Shown here: in pieces, positions 43,919 to 55,337 of the stretch
Numbering within the stretch: position 1 is the stretch's first letter
Layout: the number at the start of each line of letters is the position of its first letter
NCBI RefSeq assembly: GCF_021155775.2
Contig: NC_060237.1
Span: 14,654,970-14,718,969, forward strand
Length of the DNA: 64,000 nt
Source: Neodiprion pinetum
Taxonomy: Eukaryota; Arthropoda; Insecta; Hymenoptera; Diprionidae
Direction of reading: 5' to 3'
Made by a program: the position numbers and the translations under genes
The notes under the pieces: generated by a model
What the model was told of the DNA's origin: nothing
Databases searched by the model: none
What the model saw: only the letters and a program-made list of their open reading frames with translations

Positions 43919-44405
43919 ATATTTAAACGATTAAAACTACGGGTAATGCAACGAATAAACGTGGCGATAATCTCGATTTTTTGTAAGTTTTGGGTAAAAC
44001 TGTGCTTTCGGTTGTTGATGCTTCGAGTGAATCTTAGCGTCTGTTTGCTGAAATTAGCTCGAAACAATGCCAGATCTTCGATTGTCATTTACTACGCCTG
44101 ACGCGCCGAGCTGCGTCTGTTGGTTATTTCACGAACTGTCGGACAGCAGCGTGTAATAACAAATGAATACATTCGGGATCGTACGATATCCTAATTATTG
44201 TAACCAACGGACGCAGCTCGACGCGTCAGGCGTACTAAATGACAATCGAAGATCTGGCATTGTTTCGTGCTAATTTCAGCAAACAGACGCTAAAATTCGC
44301 TCGAAGCATCACCAACCGAAATCATAGTTTTACCCAAAACTTTCACAAAATCAAGATTATTGCCACGTTCATTCGTAGCATTACACGTATTTTTAATCGT
44401 TTAAA
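43919..44405. mobile_element. Short fold-back element (about 240-bp arms)
   Basis: TATTTAAACGATTAAAA at the left and its inverse TTTTAATCGTTTAAATA at the right; the arms meet around 44140-44200 with blocks such as GCCTGACGCGCCGAGCTGCG and CGCAGCTCGACGCGTCAGGC. It directly abuts the next palindrome at 44408, sharing a TA. Confidence 0.8.
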
Positions 44406-45686
44406 TACATGATGTCCCTAAATTGATGGACACGGACCAGCCAGCGTGATACCTGACTCAAATCCAACCGAGAATTTCTTTGCCGCAAGCTCGTCCGACG
44501 CATAGTTTTTGAATTATAAACGATAGCGTTAGGCTAATCAGAGTGCACCATTCCATCTGGATTTGCCGCCACGGAAATTGCTGTTTTCTTCGTCTGGGTG
44601 AATTATTATTATTCGTTTACGAATTAAATATCGGCACCCCCACTCTCTCCCTGTTGTACCCCTTTTCGAGCGCTGACCTCGGTATTGTTGTCGCGGCACA
44701 CGCTGCCGGCCGCACACCCACGGACGCACACTCGTGTGTGTGAAACATAAGCGAATGCCCAGCTACACAATACTACGAAACACACATCTACGAGTGAAAA
44801 TAAAAATAAATCTCCAAATAAATCAGCGGATTTAAGATTTAATGTTACAAAACACTTCCAATCATCGATGTATGCATAAAACTAGAGATTTTGGACGGTT
44901 GATATGCCGTTAGGGTTCATAATTAGTCATTCAATCAATCTGAATTATGCTTTCCGAACATTTTTTGTGTCTATGCAACATAATTTTCCCACTAGTTTGA
45001 AATTCATCATTGACATCCGATTTTTCAATAATGCGAGGGAAAAATAACTCGCTGAATTGACGTGTCAATAGGTTTGTAAATCAATTACGATTCACCTAAG
45101 TTAACACAAAATAACTGAATAAATGAGAATTCACTGAATCACTAAAAATGATAACCGAAATCATGAAGATTGTTTGAGATATCACTGAATTAGGAAGAGT
45201 TGTAATAAGTCAAGTTACTTTAAATAACTTCAGATTCGTGCCAAAATTTTATGTTTAGAGAGAAAAATAATTAAATTCAACTAAAAAAGTAATTTTCAAT
45301 CAGGAAGAAGAAAGTTTCCAAATACTTGAATTTAAATGAAGCAATTTGAATTGAATTAATCTATCCGAATTTGATGAAAAATAATAATTATTATTTGGAA
45401 TAGAAAAATGAAGTCGAATTACATGAATAAATTCAATTAATTCAACTCAAAAAAATATGGTGTCATTCAAATTCCCAGTTATTTCCTCGTCGATTCATTG
45501 TGGGTCTGGAGTGGCAAGTAACGTTGAAACTGTTGAGATCAATGCTAGTGATGGCCACTTATCTGAGAATAATCGATGTATCGATTAATCGATTTCAACA
45601 AAATAATCGGACACGGCTCGATTGAATTGGTAAAAATTAATCAATTTGGTACATTTCTGCGTGTAGTCTTAATATCAGAAGAGATA

Positions 45687-48057
45687 CACTCAGCAAAAGA
45701 ATTAAAGGAACAGTAGGATTTCTAACTTTTTTGAGTGATTTTTGAAGAGCTGTAACTTGGTGAAAAATAGTCGAATCGTAAAAAACCAAGAAGCATTTTG
45801 AAGCTTGAAACGTCTAGTTTGAAATCCTCATCAGTTATTTTTTTCTTAAACATTACGCTAAGTGTGACCCTCAGAAATAGCGCAAGGCGAAATTCCTCAC
45901 AATTTTTGTCTTTTTCAAAAGCGTGCACGAGCTCAAAAAAATTTTTCGCTGCTTTTTCAATATTGGATTCATCTAGCCTGATTTTTCAGCTTCAAAACGA
46001 TCGGTTTCGAACTTCTGTACGACCATTCGTCGTTGAGATATTGGCGTTTGAACAAAAAGGAGCTCTTTTCGTTGATCATCAATATCTCACGAACTAATGA
46101 TCCCACAGCAAGCTGAACCGGAGTTCCGTGAACGGTAAGATACGCTCTCAAAGTACGTTCGATAACTTAGTGCAAGATAATTTTTTTTCTAATCTCAATG
46201 TTCGTCTGAAAAGGTACAAAAAAATTGGTTTTTTCTTTAGTTTGGAAAATCCACGTCAACTTTAGAAATATTGCGAAAATGACTCATGTTTCCAGGTTTT
46301 TTTTCTAGTTCAATACATGCCTAAAAACCCCTCAAAATTTAAAATTGATCGGCTGAACCGTAATTGTTGATCGAAGCGTCAAAGTTTTATTGAAAATTAA
46401 AGGAACATTTTTGTTGTTCCTTAAATGGCAAATAATGATGATTAAAGTGGAAAAATGACTATTCCGTTATTTTTCTTCACAATTTCCCAACAAGTACGCT
46501 TTAAATCTTGGAAAAAGAGAGAAATTTGAAATTTTTTTTTTTTTTTTTTTTTCAAAATTATAAATCTTTTCTTTCAGATTTCAACAAAATTTGTGTTCTT
46601 TTGCTTCCAATTATTCATGAACGGTGTTTCAAATACTCGAACTTTTTTTAAATTGTCAAAAAAATCGTTTTCACGCAATTTTTCACCGCCAGCATTAGCA
46701 TTACCCAAAGCGTACCGCGTGGAGGTTGCATGGTCGGATTTACGCTTCTCGTCTAACTGTCTGTACTTCTGTACGTCTGTATGTCTTTCTGTAAGATCTG
46801 TGCCTGCGTAAGTGCGTGTGTGTTAGTGTGCGTTTAAAAACGCGTATGTCCACCACGGCCCTGGATTACGGCGTTCAATCTGTCCGTCATATTGATGCAT
46901 CTTCTTATCACCGCTTGAGGAATAGTCCTCCAAATTCGGACAGATGGACAGGCATAAAGACATACAGACGTACAGACGTACAGACAGACAGACGAGAAGC
47001 GTAAATCCGACCATGCAACCTCCACGCGGTACGCTTTGGGTAATGCTAATGCTGGCGGTGAAAAATTGCGTGAAAACGATTTTTTTGACAATTTAAAAAA
47101 AGTTCGAGTATTTGAAACACCGTTCATGAATAATTGGAAGCAAAAGAACACAAATTTTGTTGAAATCTGAAAGAAAAGATTTATAATTTTGAAAAAAAAA
47201 AAAAAAAAAAAATTTCAAATTTCTCTCTTTTTCCAAGATTTAAAGCGTACTTGTTGGGAAATTGTGAAGAAAAATAACGGAATAGTCATTTTTCCACTTT
47301 AATCATCATTATTTGCCATTTAAGGAACAACAAAAATGTTCCTTTAATTTTCAATAAAACTTTGACGCTTCGATCAACAATTACGGTTCAGCCGATCAAT
47401 TTTAAATTTTGAGGGGTTTTTAGGCATGTATTGAACTAGAAAAAAAACCTGGAAACATGAGTCATTTTCGCAATATTTCTAAAGTTGACGTGGATTTTCC
47501 AAACTAAAGAAAAAACCAATTTTTTTGTACCTTTTCAGACGAACATTGAGATTAGAAAAAAAATTATCTTGCACTAAGTTATCGAACGTACTTTGAGAGC
47601 GTATCTTACCGTTCACGGAACTCCGGTTCAGCTTGCTGTGGGATCATTAGTTCGTGAGATATTGATGATCAACGAAAAGAGCTCCTTTTTGTTCAAACGC
47701 CAATATCTCAACGACGAATGGTCGTACAGAAGTTCGAAACCGATCGTTTTGAAGCTGAAAAATCAGGCTAGATGAATCCAATATTGAAAAAGCAGCGAAA
47801 AATTTTTTTGAGCTCGTGCACGCTTTTGAAAAAGACAAAAATTGTGAGGAATTTCGCCTTGCGCTATTTCTGAGGGTCACACTTAGCGTAATGTTTAAGA
47901 AAAAAATAACTGATGAGGATTTCAAACTAGACGTTTCAAGCTTCAAAATGCTTCTTGGTTTTTTACGATTCGACTATTTTTCACCAAGTTACAGCTCTTC
48001 AAAAATCACTCAAAAAAGTTAGAAATCCTACTGTTCCTTTAATTCTTTTGCTGAGTG
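45687..48057. mobile_element. Inner palindrome with CACTCAGCAAAAG ends
   Basis: Begins CACTCAGCAAAAGAATTAAAGG and ends with the inverse; TA at 45685-45686 and 48058-48059. The arms match from the ends to about 46795/46950, with a roughly 160-bp unmatched centre near 46872. The terminal sequence is typical of insect Tc1/mariner elements. Arms include (T)18/(A)18 tracts near 46540 and 47190 and GTCTGTA/TACAGAC repeats near the centre. No transposase motif was seen. Confidence 0.8.
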
Positions 48058-48347
48058 TATCTCTTCTGATATTAAGACTACACGCAGAAATGTACCAAAT
48101 TGATTAATTTTTACCAATTCAATCGAGCCGTGTCCGATTATTTTGTTGAAATCGATTAATCGATACATCGATTATTCTCAGATAAGTGGCCATCACTAGC
48201 ATTGATCTCAACAGTTTCAACGTTACTTGCCACTCCAGACCCACAATGAATCGACGAGGAAATAACTGGGAATTTGAATGACACCATATTTTTTTGAGTT
48301 GAATTAATTGAATTTATTCATGTAATTCGACTTCATTTTTCTATTCC

Positions 48348-49321
48348 TGTTCGCTATTTGATAGCTCGTAGTTCGACCGAACCGCGTGGAAGGTGTGAGT
48401 CGCTTAAAATCAAAGATGAGTTTTGTGGTGTTGAGTTTATTTATACATATTATTTATTTATTTTATTTACATATATACAGTTAACGTAATGGTTGCCAAG
48501 TGATACATGGAGTGGTTTTTGTCTTGAAACGATGCGGTGGAGGTTGCAGTGAGGATGTCGGCCGTCGAGGGGGTTCAGTCACAGTTCTGGGTGGCGGAGT
48601 ATACCGGCTCTCTGGAGAGCTGGGTGGCGTTGGGGGACGGCGGTTCTCAGCTGTTTTCACCGGAGACTCCCACTCACTATCGGTCGTCTGGGTGGCAGTC
48701 GATACAAACGAGCGCTGCGGCTCGGGAAATGGGGATACTGGAGCTGGGATGCGTCGGTGATAGCTTGGAGAAGTCAGTCGTGCTCTGCGTACATCCCACA
48801 AAGAAAGCAACACGGCTGGTGGTCTGGTCAGTGGTCGTGATGGGATGTCGATCGGATGCAGTATCCAAGGGACTGTTGGGTTGGATGCTGATGTCTTTGT
48901 GAGTTGGCTGGCCGAAGCCAGATGAAAATGATCCGTCAAACAAATGTCTTGCAGTCCGGTCTGTCGTGGAGTCAGTCAACTGTCGTAGCGTCAGTCACAG
49001 TCGGCGTAGCGTTGATGAACAAGTACAGCGTGGCGTTGAAGCGTCAGCGTAGGTAAGGTTGTCAGGACGAGGTGAACCCGAAGTGTCCTGCCGATCGGTC
49101 TGATCGGCCGTCTCTTATTGCAGCCTCGGTTGGTCTTTGGCAGCGGGAAAACACGTTGGTTGATTACGCAACGCGCTCGGCTGCGTGGGTGGCGTGAGCG
49201 GCGTGCGTGACGTCACACTTTCTTCTGGGTCGCGTGACTGGAAAGTGTGCAAGGCTGGTTGCTTCGCGTGGGTTGGAAGGCGCGCGACCAACGAGTTGCG
49301 TTCACAACGTTGTTGTGAACA
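48348..49321. repeat. Solo LTR (974 bp) in the right palindrome arm
   Basis: TGTTCGCTATTTG...GTTGTTGTGAACA, flanked by ATTCC (48343-48347) and ATTTC (49322-49326), a 5-bp target duplication with one mismatch. Removing it restores exact symmetry with the left arm at about 45400. Family and orientation unknown. A proline-rich 152-codon minus-strand frame inside (48481-48939) is not recognised. Confidence 0.8.
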
Positions 49322-50317
49322 ATTTCAAATAATAATTATTATTTTTCATCAAATTCGGATAGATTTATTAAATTCAAATTGCTTCATTCAAATTTAGGTA
49401 TTTGGAAATTTTCTTCTTCCTGATTGAAAATTACTTTTTCATTTGAATTTAATTAGTTTTCTCTCTAAACATAAAATTTTGGCACGAATCTGAAGTCATT
49501 CAAAGTAACTTGACTTATTACAACTCTTCCTAATTCAGTTATATCTCAAACAATCCTCATGATTTCGGTTATCATTTTTAGTGATTCAGTGAATTCTCAT
49601 TTATTCAGTTATTTTGTGTTAACTCAGGTGAATCGTAATTGATTTACAAACCTATTGACACGTCAATTCAGCGAGTTATTTTTCCCTCGCATTATTGAAA
49701 AATCGGATGTCAATGATGAATTTCAAACTAGTGGGAAAATTATGTTGCATAGACACAAAAAATGTTCGGAAAGCATAATTCAGATTGATTGAATGACTAA
49801 TTATGAACCCTAACGGCATATCAACCGTCCAAAATCTCTAGTTTTATGCATACATCGATGATTGGAAGTGTTTTGTAACATTAAATCTTAAATCCGCTGA
49901 TTTATTTGGAGATTTATTTTTATTTTCACTCGTAGATGTGTGTTTCGTAGTATTGTGTAGCTGGGCATTCGCTTATGTTTCACACACACGAGTGTGCGTC
50001 CGTGGGTGTGCGGCCGGCAGCGTGTGCCGCGACAACAATACCGAGGTCAGCGCTCGAAAAGGGGTACAACAGGGAGAGAGCGGGGGTGCCGATATTTAAT
50101 TCGTAAACGAATAATAATAATTCACTAAGACGAAGAAAACAGCAATTTCCGTGGCGGCAAATCCAGATGAAATGGTGCACTCTGATTAGCCTAACGCTAT
50201 CGTTTATAATTCAAAAACTATGTGTCGGACGAGCTTGCGGCAAAGAAATTCTCGGTTGGATTTGAGTCAGGTATCACGCTGGCTGGTCCGTGTCCCTCAA
50301 TTCAGGGACATCCTGTA

Positions 50318-51048
50318 TTTTCCATCGCTCCGGGTACCCTTGATGCGTACGTCACGACGTCTTCATTCTGTCTTTGGAAAATTTTCCCAAGTTCACTTTG
50401 ACGCAGATTAACGGATTTGGCTGGTCCATGAAGCTCATTTATTCGCGCGGTTAATTCGTCTACGGTATCGAGCCGTTCGTTCTCGATCACACGTCGATCT
50501 ACTCCCTTGATTTTATTACGTCTTATTCGCGCGAGGCCTAATTCGACTTGAGGCGCAACCATTTCGCGTGCATCTTTGCATCCCTGCACAAAACTTCTAG
50601 CCTGGGACAGATTGCCGTCAAACATCAGGACTGCCTCTAAGGCATCCTTAATTGAGATATAATGATAAGTCGGTGCGGGTGAGGCGGTTGCGCCTGTACT
50701 TGCAACGGGTTCGCTTACCATTTTAAATTCCTGAGAAATCTTAATATGTGTTTGGGGTTGGTTTTCCGAATCAGGCGTTTGCATAAGTATTTGAGTGGGT
50801 TTTTCTGTTTTTCTCGAGTTCTCCGGAGAATTTTCATTCGTTGGATCAGAATTTTCGTTGGAGATTTGTGACTGTTCGGGAGTTGGACTTGAGTTTCCCG
50901 ACACGTTCTTCTCCTCTAAATTTTCTAATTGTCCTTCAAATAATTGGGTGCCCTGCGTACAAACTTGTGATCTGAGTCGTCGGTTTGAAGGCGGAGTATG
51001 TACTACGGCTGGGCGTTTTTTATCTATAGGAGGGTCTTCCTTTCCCAT
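50318..51048 (-). pseudogene. Gypsy element C Gag, truncated
   Basis: The minus-strand frame begins MGKEDPPIDKKRPAVV, has a long S/T/N/E/P-rich region, then the Gag core: YHYISIKDALEAVLMFDGNLSQARSFVQ, QVELGLARIRRNKIKG, ENERLDTVDELTARINEL and SVNLRQSELGKIFQRQNEDVVTYASRV. This order is typical of Ty3/gypsy (errantivirus-like) Gag. It is cut at 50318 by the giant palindrome; the downstream part is not found on the far side of the palindrome, so the locus has been rearranged further. Confidence 0.75.
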
Positions 51049-52200
51049 TTAATTTTGGGATTGCACAAGCGGATTTATTTGCTTATAACTGGGTTGGGAC
51101 TGGGGATTAATTGTTCGGGATTCGTATAATGGCGACAATTCCGGGGACTGCCGAGACGGGAGAGAGACAGGACAGGTTTGATAGCGGGGAGCTTGAGAGT
51201 AATGAAAAAAAATTTTTGACGCGTTTTTATGGATATGTATAACGAGTTGGGGTGCTGTGATGTTCTGAACAATTCCCCCTATTTCATGGGTTCCCCGATC
51301 AATAACCGATGCGTATTTGATGACTGAATTCGAATTTTTGTTAATAAGGTTTATTTTTACTTTTAGATTTCGTGTCGGAGAAAAAGGAGGTGGAAATCGT
51401 TGGAAGTTTGAACGGGAGGTATTCAGAAATAATTTTTGCCTTTTTCCTAATCTTTGCGTCTTCCTCGCTAATCGTTCTGGGTCGCGTTGGGGGCTTGAAC
51501 AGCTTATTCCTTTCTTTTATTCGTTTTTCTGTATCTCCCGCGTAATAGCAAATATCTTCAGAAGTTCCGATGGTATGGTTAGAATTCTGCGGTTTGTTGA
51601 GATAAGGCTCCGCTACAGAATCCGGGATTTCGTACGGATCGTTTAATATAATCGGCTGAGTATATTGTTCCCAAAGCTTCACTACGGTTCCGCGTTTTCC
51701 TTCATTTATTTCCTTCGATTTTGGGAGTATTCGTTATGAGAACAAAGGGTATTCGTCAGGGGTTTCGATTGAAGGTTGGAATCTTGGTTCGACAGAGTAT
51801 TTCAATAAAAATGAGGGATCTCAGTGATACAAGATCCCAGTAGGTGCGATATTAAAGAAATATTTGAATGGAAAATTTCCAGAACGGATGGAAGGATTCT
51901 TGACTGACTCATTAATTTCCAGAATTTTGGTGAGTTAACGGGTATTAAAATTCAGGTTTGTTGAGTTATTTTATTGAATTGAGCGCGATTAGGATGATTT
52001 TCAGTTCGTGTCGGAAGCCCGCAAAATTTCCGCCGTCCGTCGGTCGCTACTCGCGTCACAAAAAGTTTTTCGCGATTGTAACGTTTGGTTTCACGGCCGA
52101 TGCACCAAAAAAAATTTTATATGTGACGTCGGAACGGTACCCGGTGGAAATTTCCATATGTTAGACACCGGAATCGTTCACACAGCTACAGTTAGACTCA
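51049..52200 (-). other. Leader / untranslated region of gypsy element C
   Basis: Between Gag and the LTR. A 113-codon minus-strand frame (51682-51341, MKLWEQYTQPIIL...) carries a KxxK-rich end and could be an upstream coding part, but I do not recognise it. No other feature. Confidence 0.4.
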
Positions 52201-52204
52201 CGTC

Positions 52205-52760
52205 AGTAGTTTGGGTCACCAATTACCAATAAAGTATTGAAAAACACCGGACAACGGGCATTCTGTCGCTCTAATCGAACGAACCGAGGAAAAAGTTGAA
52301 TATAAGATTTAATTATTTGGCTTACCCTCTGAAAATAATCTGGATATGTTGAATTGTAGCGTAGATTAGGGAGAGGATTTAACGAAATGACTGATTTGAA
52401 TATATTTGGATACTTTGATTAACTTGGATTTATTTTATAAGTTCAATATTTCAAGTAACAAAAACGGAGTTACTGAGTGTAAGATCTTCAATTAATATGA
52501 CAAAATGGAGCTGAAAGCTCGCTGGACTTTTGGGCAGAGTAATGTTGTATGAAAAGTTTAAATGCAAAAGGCAAAAGGATTTTACCGCGAGACTGTACGG
52601 CAACAAGATGACGAATCTGGTGGTAGAAACGAAGAGGACGATCCGATGATCGGTCGCCGTTTTTATAGGTGTGGATCGTTGCGCAGAACGATCCCCTTCT
52701 GTAGATTTTGTCAACTTTTGCGCACTTTCCCCTTTTTCTAGGAATTATAATTAGGGCACG
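52205..52760 (-). repeat. 5' LTR of gypsy element C (outer boundary uncertain)
   Basis: Read on the minus strand, a TATAAAA box (52667-52661) is followed by a roughly 450-bp R-U5-like stretch ending ...TTGGTAAT, then TGGTGACCCAAACTACTG, a primer-binding-site-like sequence at about 52200-52217. The R-U5 and leader portion is repeated in inverse orientation at 54345-55060. The LTR start was not pinned. Confidence 0.6.
52661..52667 (-). promoter_or_regulatory. TATA box of the element C LTR
   Basis: CCTATAAAAACGGCG on the minus strand, about 450 bp before the LTR end and in the right direction to drive the Gag at 51048. Confidence 0.5.
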
Positions 52761-54340
52761 ACATCTTCACCGTATGAACACCTGTGATCTTAGTTCTTTA
52801 GCTATTACTATATTGCAAGCTTTTACATATGGTATAACGCTGCGTTGGTACGGTGGTGTAGGTGCGGGGTCGTTAATCTGTAATTTTCCATTCTGCGTGG
52901 GATTTGTTGTTGGGGCAGCAAGCCCCCCTTGGCCCCTCGGCAAGCGTGCTTCTTCCCCCCTGTGGGCGTTAGGACTCGAACCGATTTTAGCAGCTATTTC
53001 CTAATATGGTAATCGCAGTGCGTATGCGCTAAAGGTGACCCATGTTTCGTGGTATACGTTAGTGCCGTGTGCATTTTCGGGGTCATGATGCGCTAAATTC
53101 CTCCTAGAAAATTTTTTGGGGTGAAGTATTTTAAAATTCAATAACAAATGGAGAAAAATTTTTTTTACAACTCTGATGCACATGGCTGTATTTGTAATTT
53201 TTTAAAGCAACGAAAAAAAAATTAAATAAAAATACAAATTTGTTTATAACAAATTGTTTATAAAATAAACAATGAAAATTCAAATGGAAAAAAAAATTTT
53301 TTTTCATAATTATATTAACAATTGTAAATGATGATTTTTAGAACAAAAATTATTTTTTAGTAAATTATTCAAATGGTGTATAAATGAAAAGAACAGTTAT
53401 AAACAATTAAATCATTTTTTAAGAAGAAATTTTTTTTAAAAAATCATTATTTCACTAAGACAATAAAATGACGAAAAAAAATTTCTCAAAAATATTCAAC
53501 TTGTCGATTTGTTTATAATAAATTTTTAAACAATACACAATAAAAAATTTTCAGCCAAGCTAATAAACGCAACATATTAATTTAAAAACAAACAAAATTC
53601 AAGATTTATGAACAAAATTTTTTTTCATAACATTAGCCGGATTTTTCAATTTTTGATAACTTTGAAAAATCATTATAAACAAATGAAAAAACTTTCATAA
53701 ACTTTTACCACTGAATCTTGTTTATTATTTATATGAGAAGAGCTCACAAAAGAAAAAAATTTATAGACCCATTTTTTAAACTTTTACAAGTGATTTTATG
53801 AAAAGTCAAGTCTACGAAAAATGAGTTAATTAACAATGAAATAACTTAAACGAAAATCGAGTTAAAAATTTTTTGTTTGTAAGACTACATTTCTTCAAGT
53901 GTCCAGATAACACGATAATTTATTCAAATTTTTAAATTAATATTGAATGTTATAAAAAAATTGTTTCGTGTTGCATGCTTCGCTAGGTGGTGACGCCTAG
54001 GCACCGAAACGGCCGCGCGGAGCTCTATTTTCAACGTTCAATTAAAATTATAAATAATAAAGCTAGAATTCCGGGAGTACGGACATTTTCATCGGAAATT
54101 TCCTCCTCTTTTAGGATCCTTTTTCAAAATTCATTAATCTTCTATATTTTTGAAATTATAGCTATAAAACGGAGACTCCCTTTTTTTTTCGTTTTTTGTT
54201 TATAACTATTGAAATTTTTAATGGCGGATTAATTAAAAAATACCGGTTTCATCATTTTAAATTCTGAATCCAATGCACCGATCGCCATATTTTTAAGACC
54301 ATTCTAACGATTTTTCTCACTGAACTCACTTCTCGACCAG
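52761..54340. other. AT-rich stretch without genes
   Basis: About 1.6 kb. A short GC-rich block lies at 52850-53000; 53150-53900 is extremely A/T-rich with many AAATTTTTTT runs. No coding or RNA gene supported. Confidence 0.5.
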
Positions 54341-54344
54341 ACTA

Positions 54345-55060
54345 TTAAACTTTTCATACAACGTTACTCTGCCCAAAAGTCCAGCGAGCTTTCAGCTCCA
54401 TTTTGTCATATTAATTTAAGATCTTACACTAAGTAACTCCGTTTTTGTGACTCGAAATATTGAACTTATAAAATAAATCCAAGTTAATCAAATTATCCAA
54501 ATATATTAAAATCAGTTATTCCGTTAAATCCTCTCACCAATCTACGCTACAATTCAACATATCCAGATTATTTTCAGAGGGTAAGCCAAATAATTAAATC
54601 TTATATTCAACTTTTTCCTCGGTTCGTTCGATTAGAGCGATAGAATGACCGTTGTCCGTGTTGAGTGAGCTTCGCGTGCTTGGGATGTGTGTGCAATGGA
54701 GCAGTCGACAAGGCGCATGCGCCATTATTATAGCAGGACGAAGGCGTCTCATGCGACGCCATGCCAGTTAGTTCTATGCGAGCGACCATTGCAAGCAGTC
54801 AGAGAAAGGAGAGAGAGATCAACGGTGCCAAAGTGTTTGTTCACCAAATAATAAAGATTAATTAACATTTGTTTCATATCAAGAGTGTGTATTGCGTATT
54901 TTTTCTCTCATATCCTTAACAGTCCGGTGTATTTCAATACTTTATCGGTAATTGGTGACCCAAACTACTGATGTGAGTCTAACTGCAGCTCTGTATACGA
55001 TTCCAGTGTCTAGCATCTGGAAATTTTCACCAGGTACCCTACGACGTCACAGAAGCTCAA
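54345..55060 (+). repeat. Inverted LTR/leader fragment of element C, split by a solo LTR
   Basis: 54345-54658 and 54922-55060 together match, inverted, 52556 down to about 52100: R-U5, the ATTGGTGACCCAAACTACTG site and the first leader bases. It points in the + direction, opposite to the LTR at 52205. No downstream gag follows; the Kolobok element begins at 55338. Confidence 0.75.
54659..54921 (+). repeat. Solo LTR (263 bp)
   Basis: TGTTGAGTGAGC...ATCCTTAACA with a perfect 5-bp target duplication GTCCG (54654-54658 and 54922-54926). AATAAA near 54847 supports + orientation. Copia-like termini. Confidence 0.9.
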
Positions 55061-55337
55061 GACCTGCCTTGACAGAAGGAGGCCGATAAGGCTCTTTCTT
55101 CTGTCGAGGAAGGTCTATGAAACGTGAAATTAGGAACATGAAATCCTTGTTTCTCAAGGGAGGACTATGAATATAGCTGTTAGATATCGACAAATGTGAC
55201 ATCGACGACAGGCCGACAGAAACGAAACGTACATACTTACATTCAACTTCACCGACTAACCGAATACAAAACAAGCAGACGTCATTCGAGTAATGCCTGG
55301 TCTACACATTTGGCTTTCTTAGCTATATTAGCCTTAA

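Larger units (their letters stand above)
44408..50315. mobile_element. Giant palindromic element (5.9 kb), relative of the 8-kb dimer
   Basis: Ends CATGATGTCCCTAAATTGATGG and CAGGATGTCCCTGAATTGAGGG (inverse), TA at 44406-44407 and 50316-50317. Outer arms 44408-45686 and 48058-50315 (the latter minus a 979-bp solo-LTR insertion and target copy) are both 1,279 bp. They match the first 1.28 kb of the arms at 24587 and 32582. Inside lies a second palindromic block (45687-48057). Both share one centre, about 46872. No gene is encoded; mirrored short frames are by-products. Confidence 0.85.

Noticed and set aside
46823..47014. Cys/Val/Leu-rich frame near the palindrome centre
   Set aside because: Translation of GTCTGTA-type simple repeats.
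45722..48022. Mirrored short frames on both sides of 46872
   Set aside because: Automatic consequence of the palindrome; no family resemblance.
48481..48939. 152-codon Pro/Ser/Thr-rich frame inside the solo LTR
   Set aside because: Could be a polyprotein end reaching into an LTR, but no motif is visible; kept only as a note on the LTR.
52965..52985. GGTTCGAGTCC on the minus strand, like a tRNA T-arm box
   Set aside because: The flanking bases do not form a T stem, and no D arm, anticodon arm or acceptor stem fits; not a tRNA.
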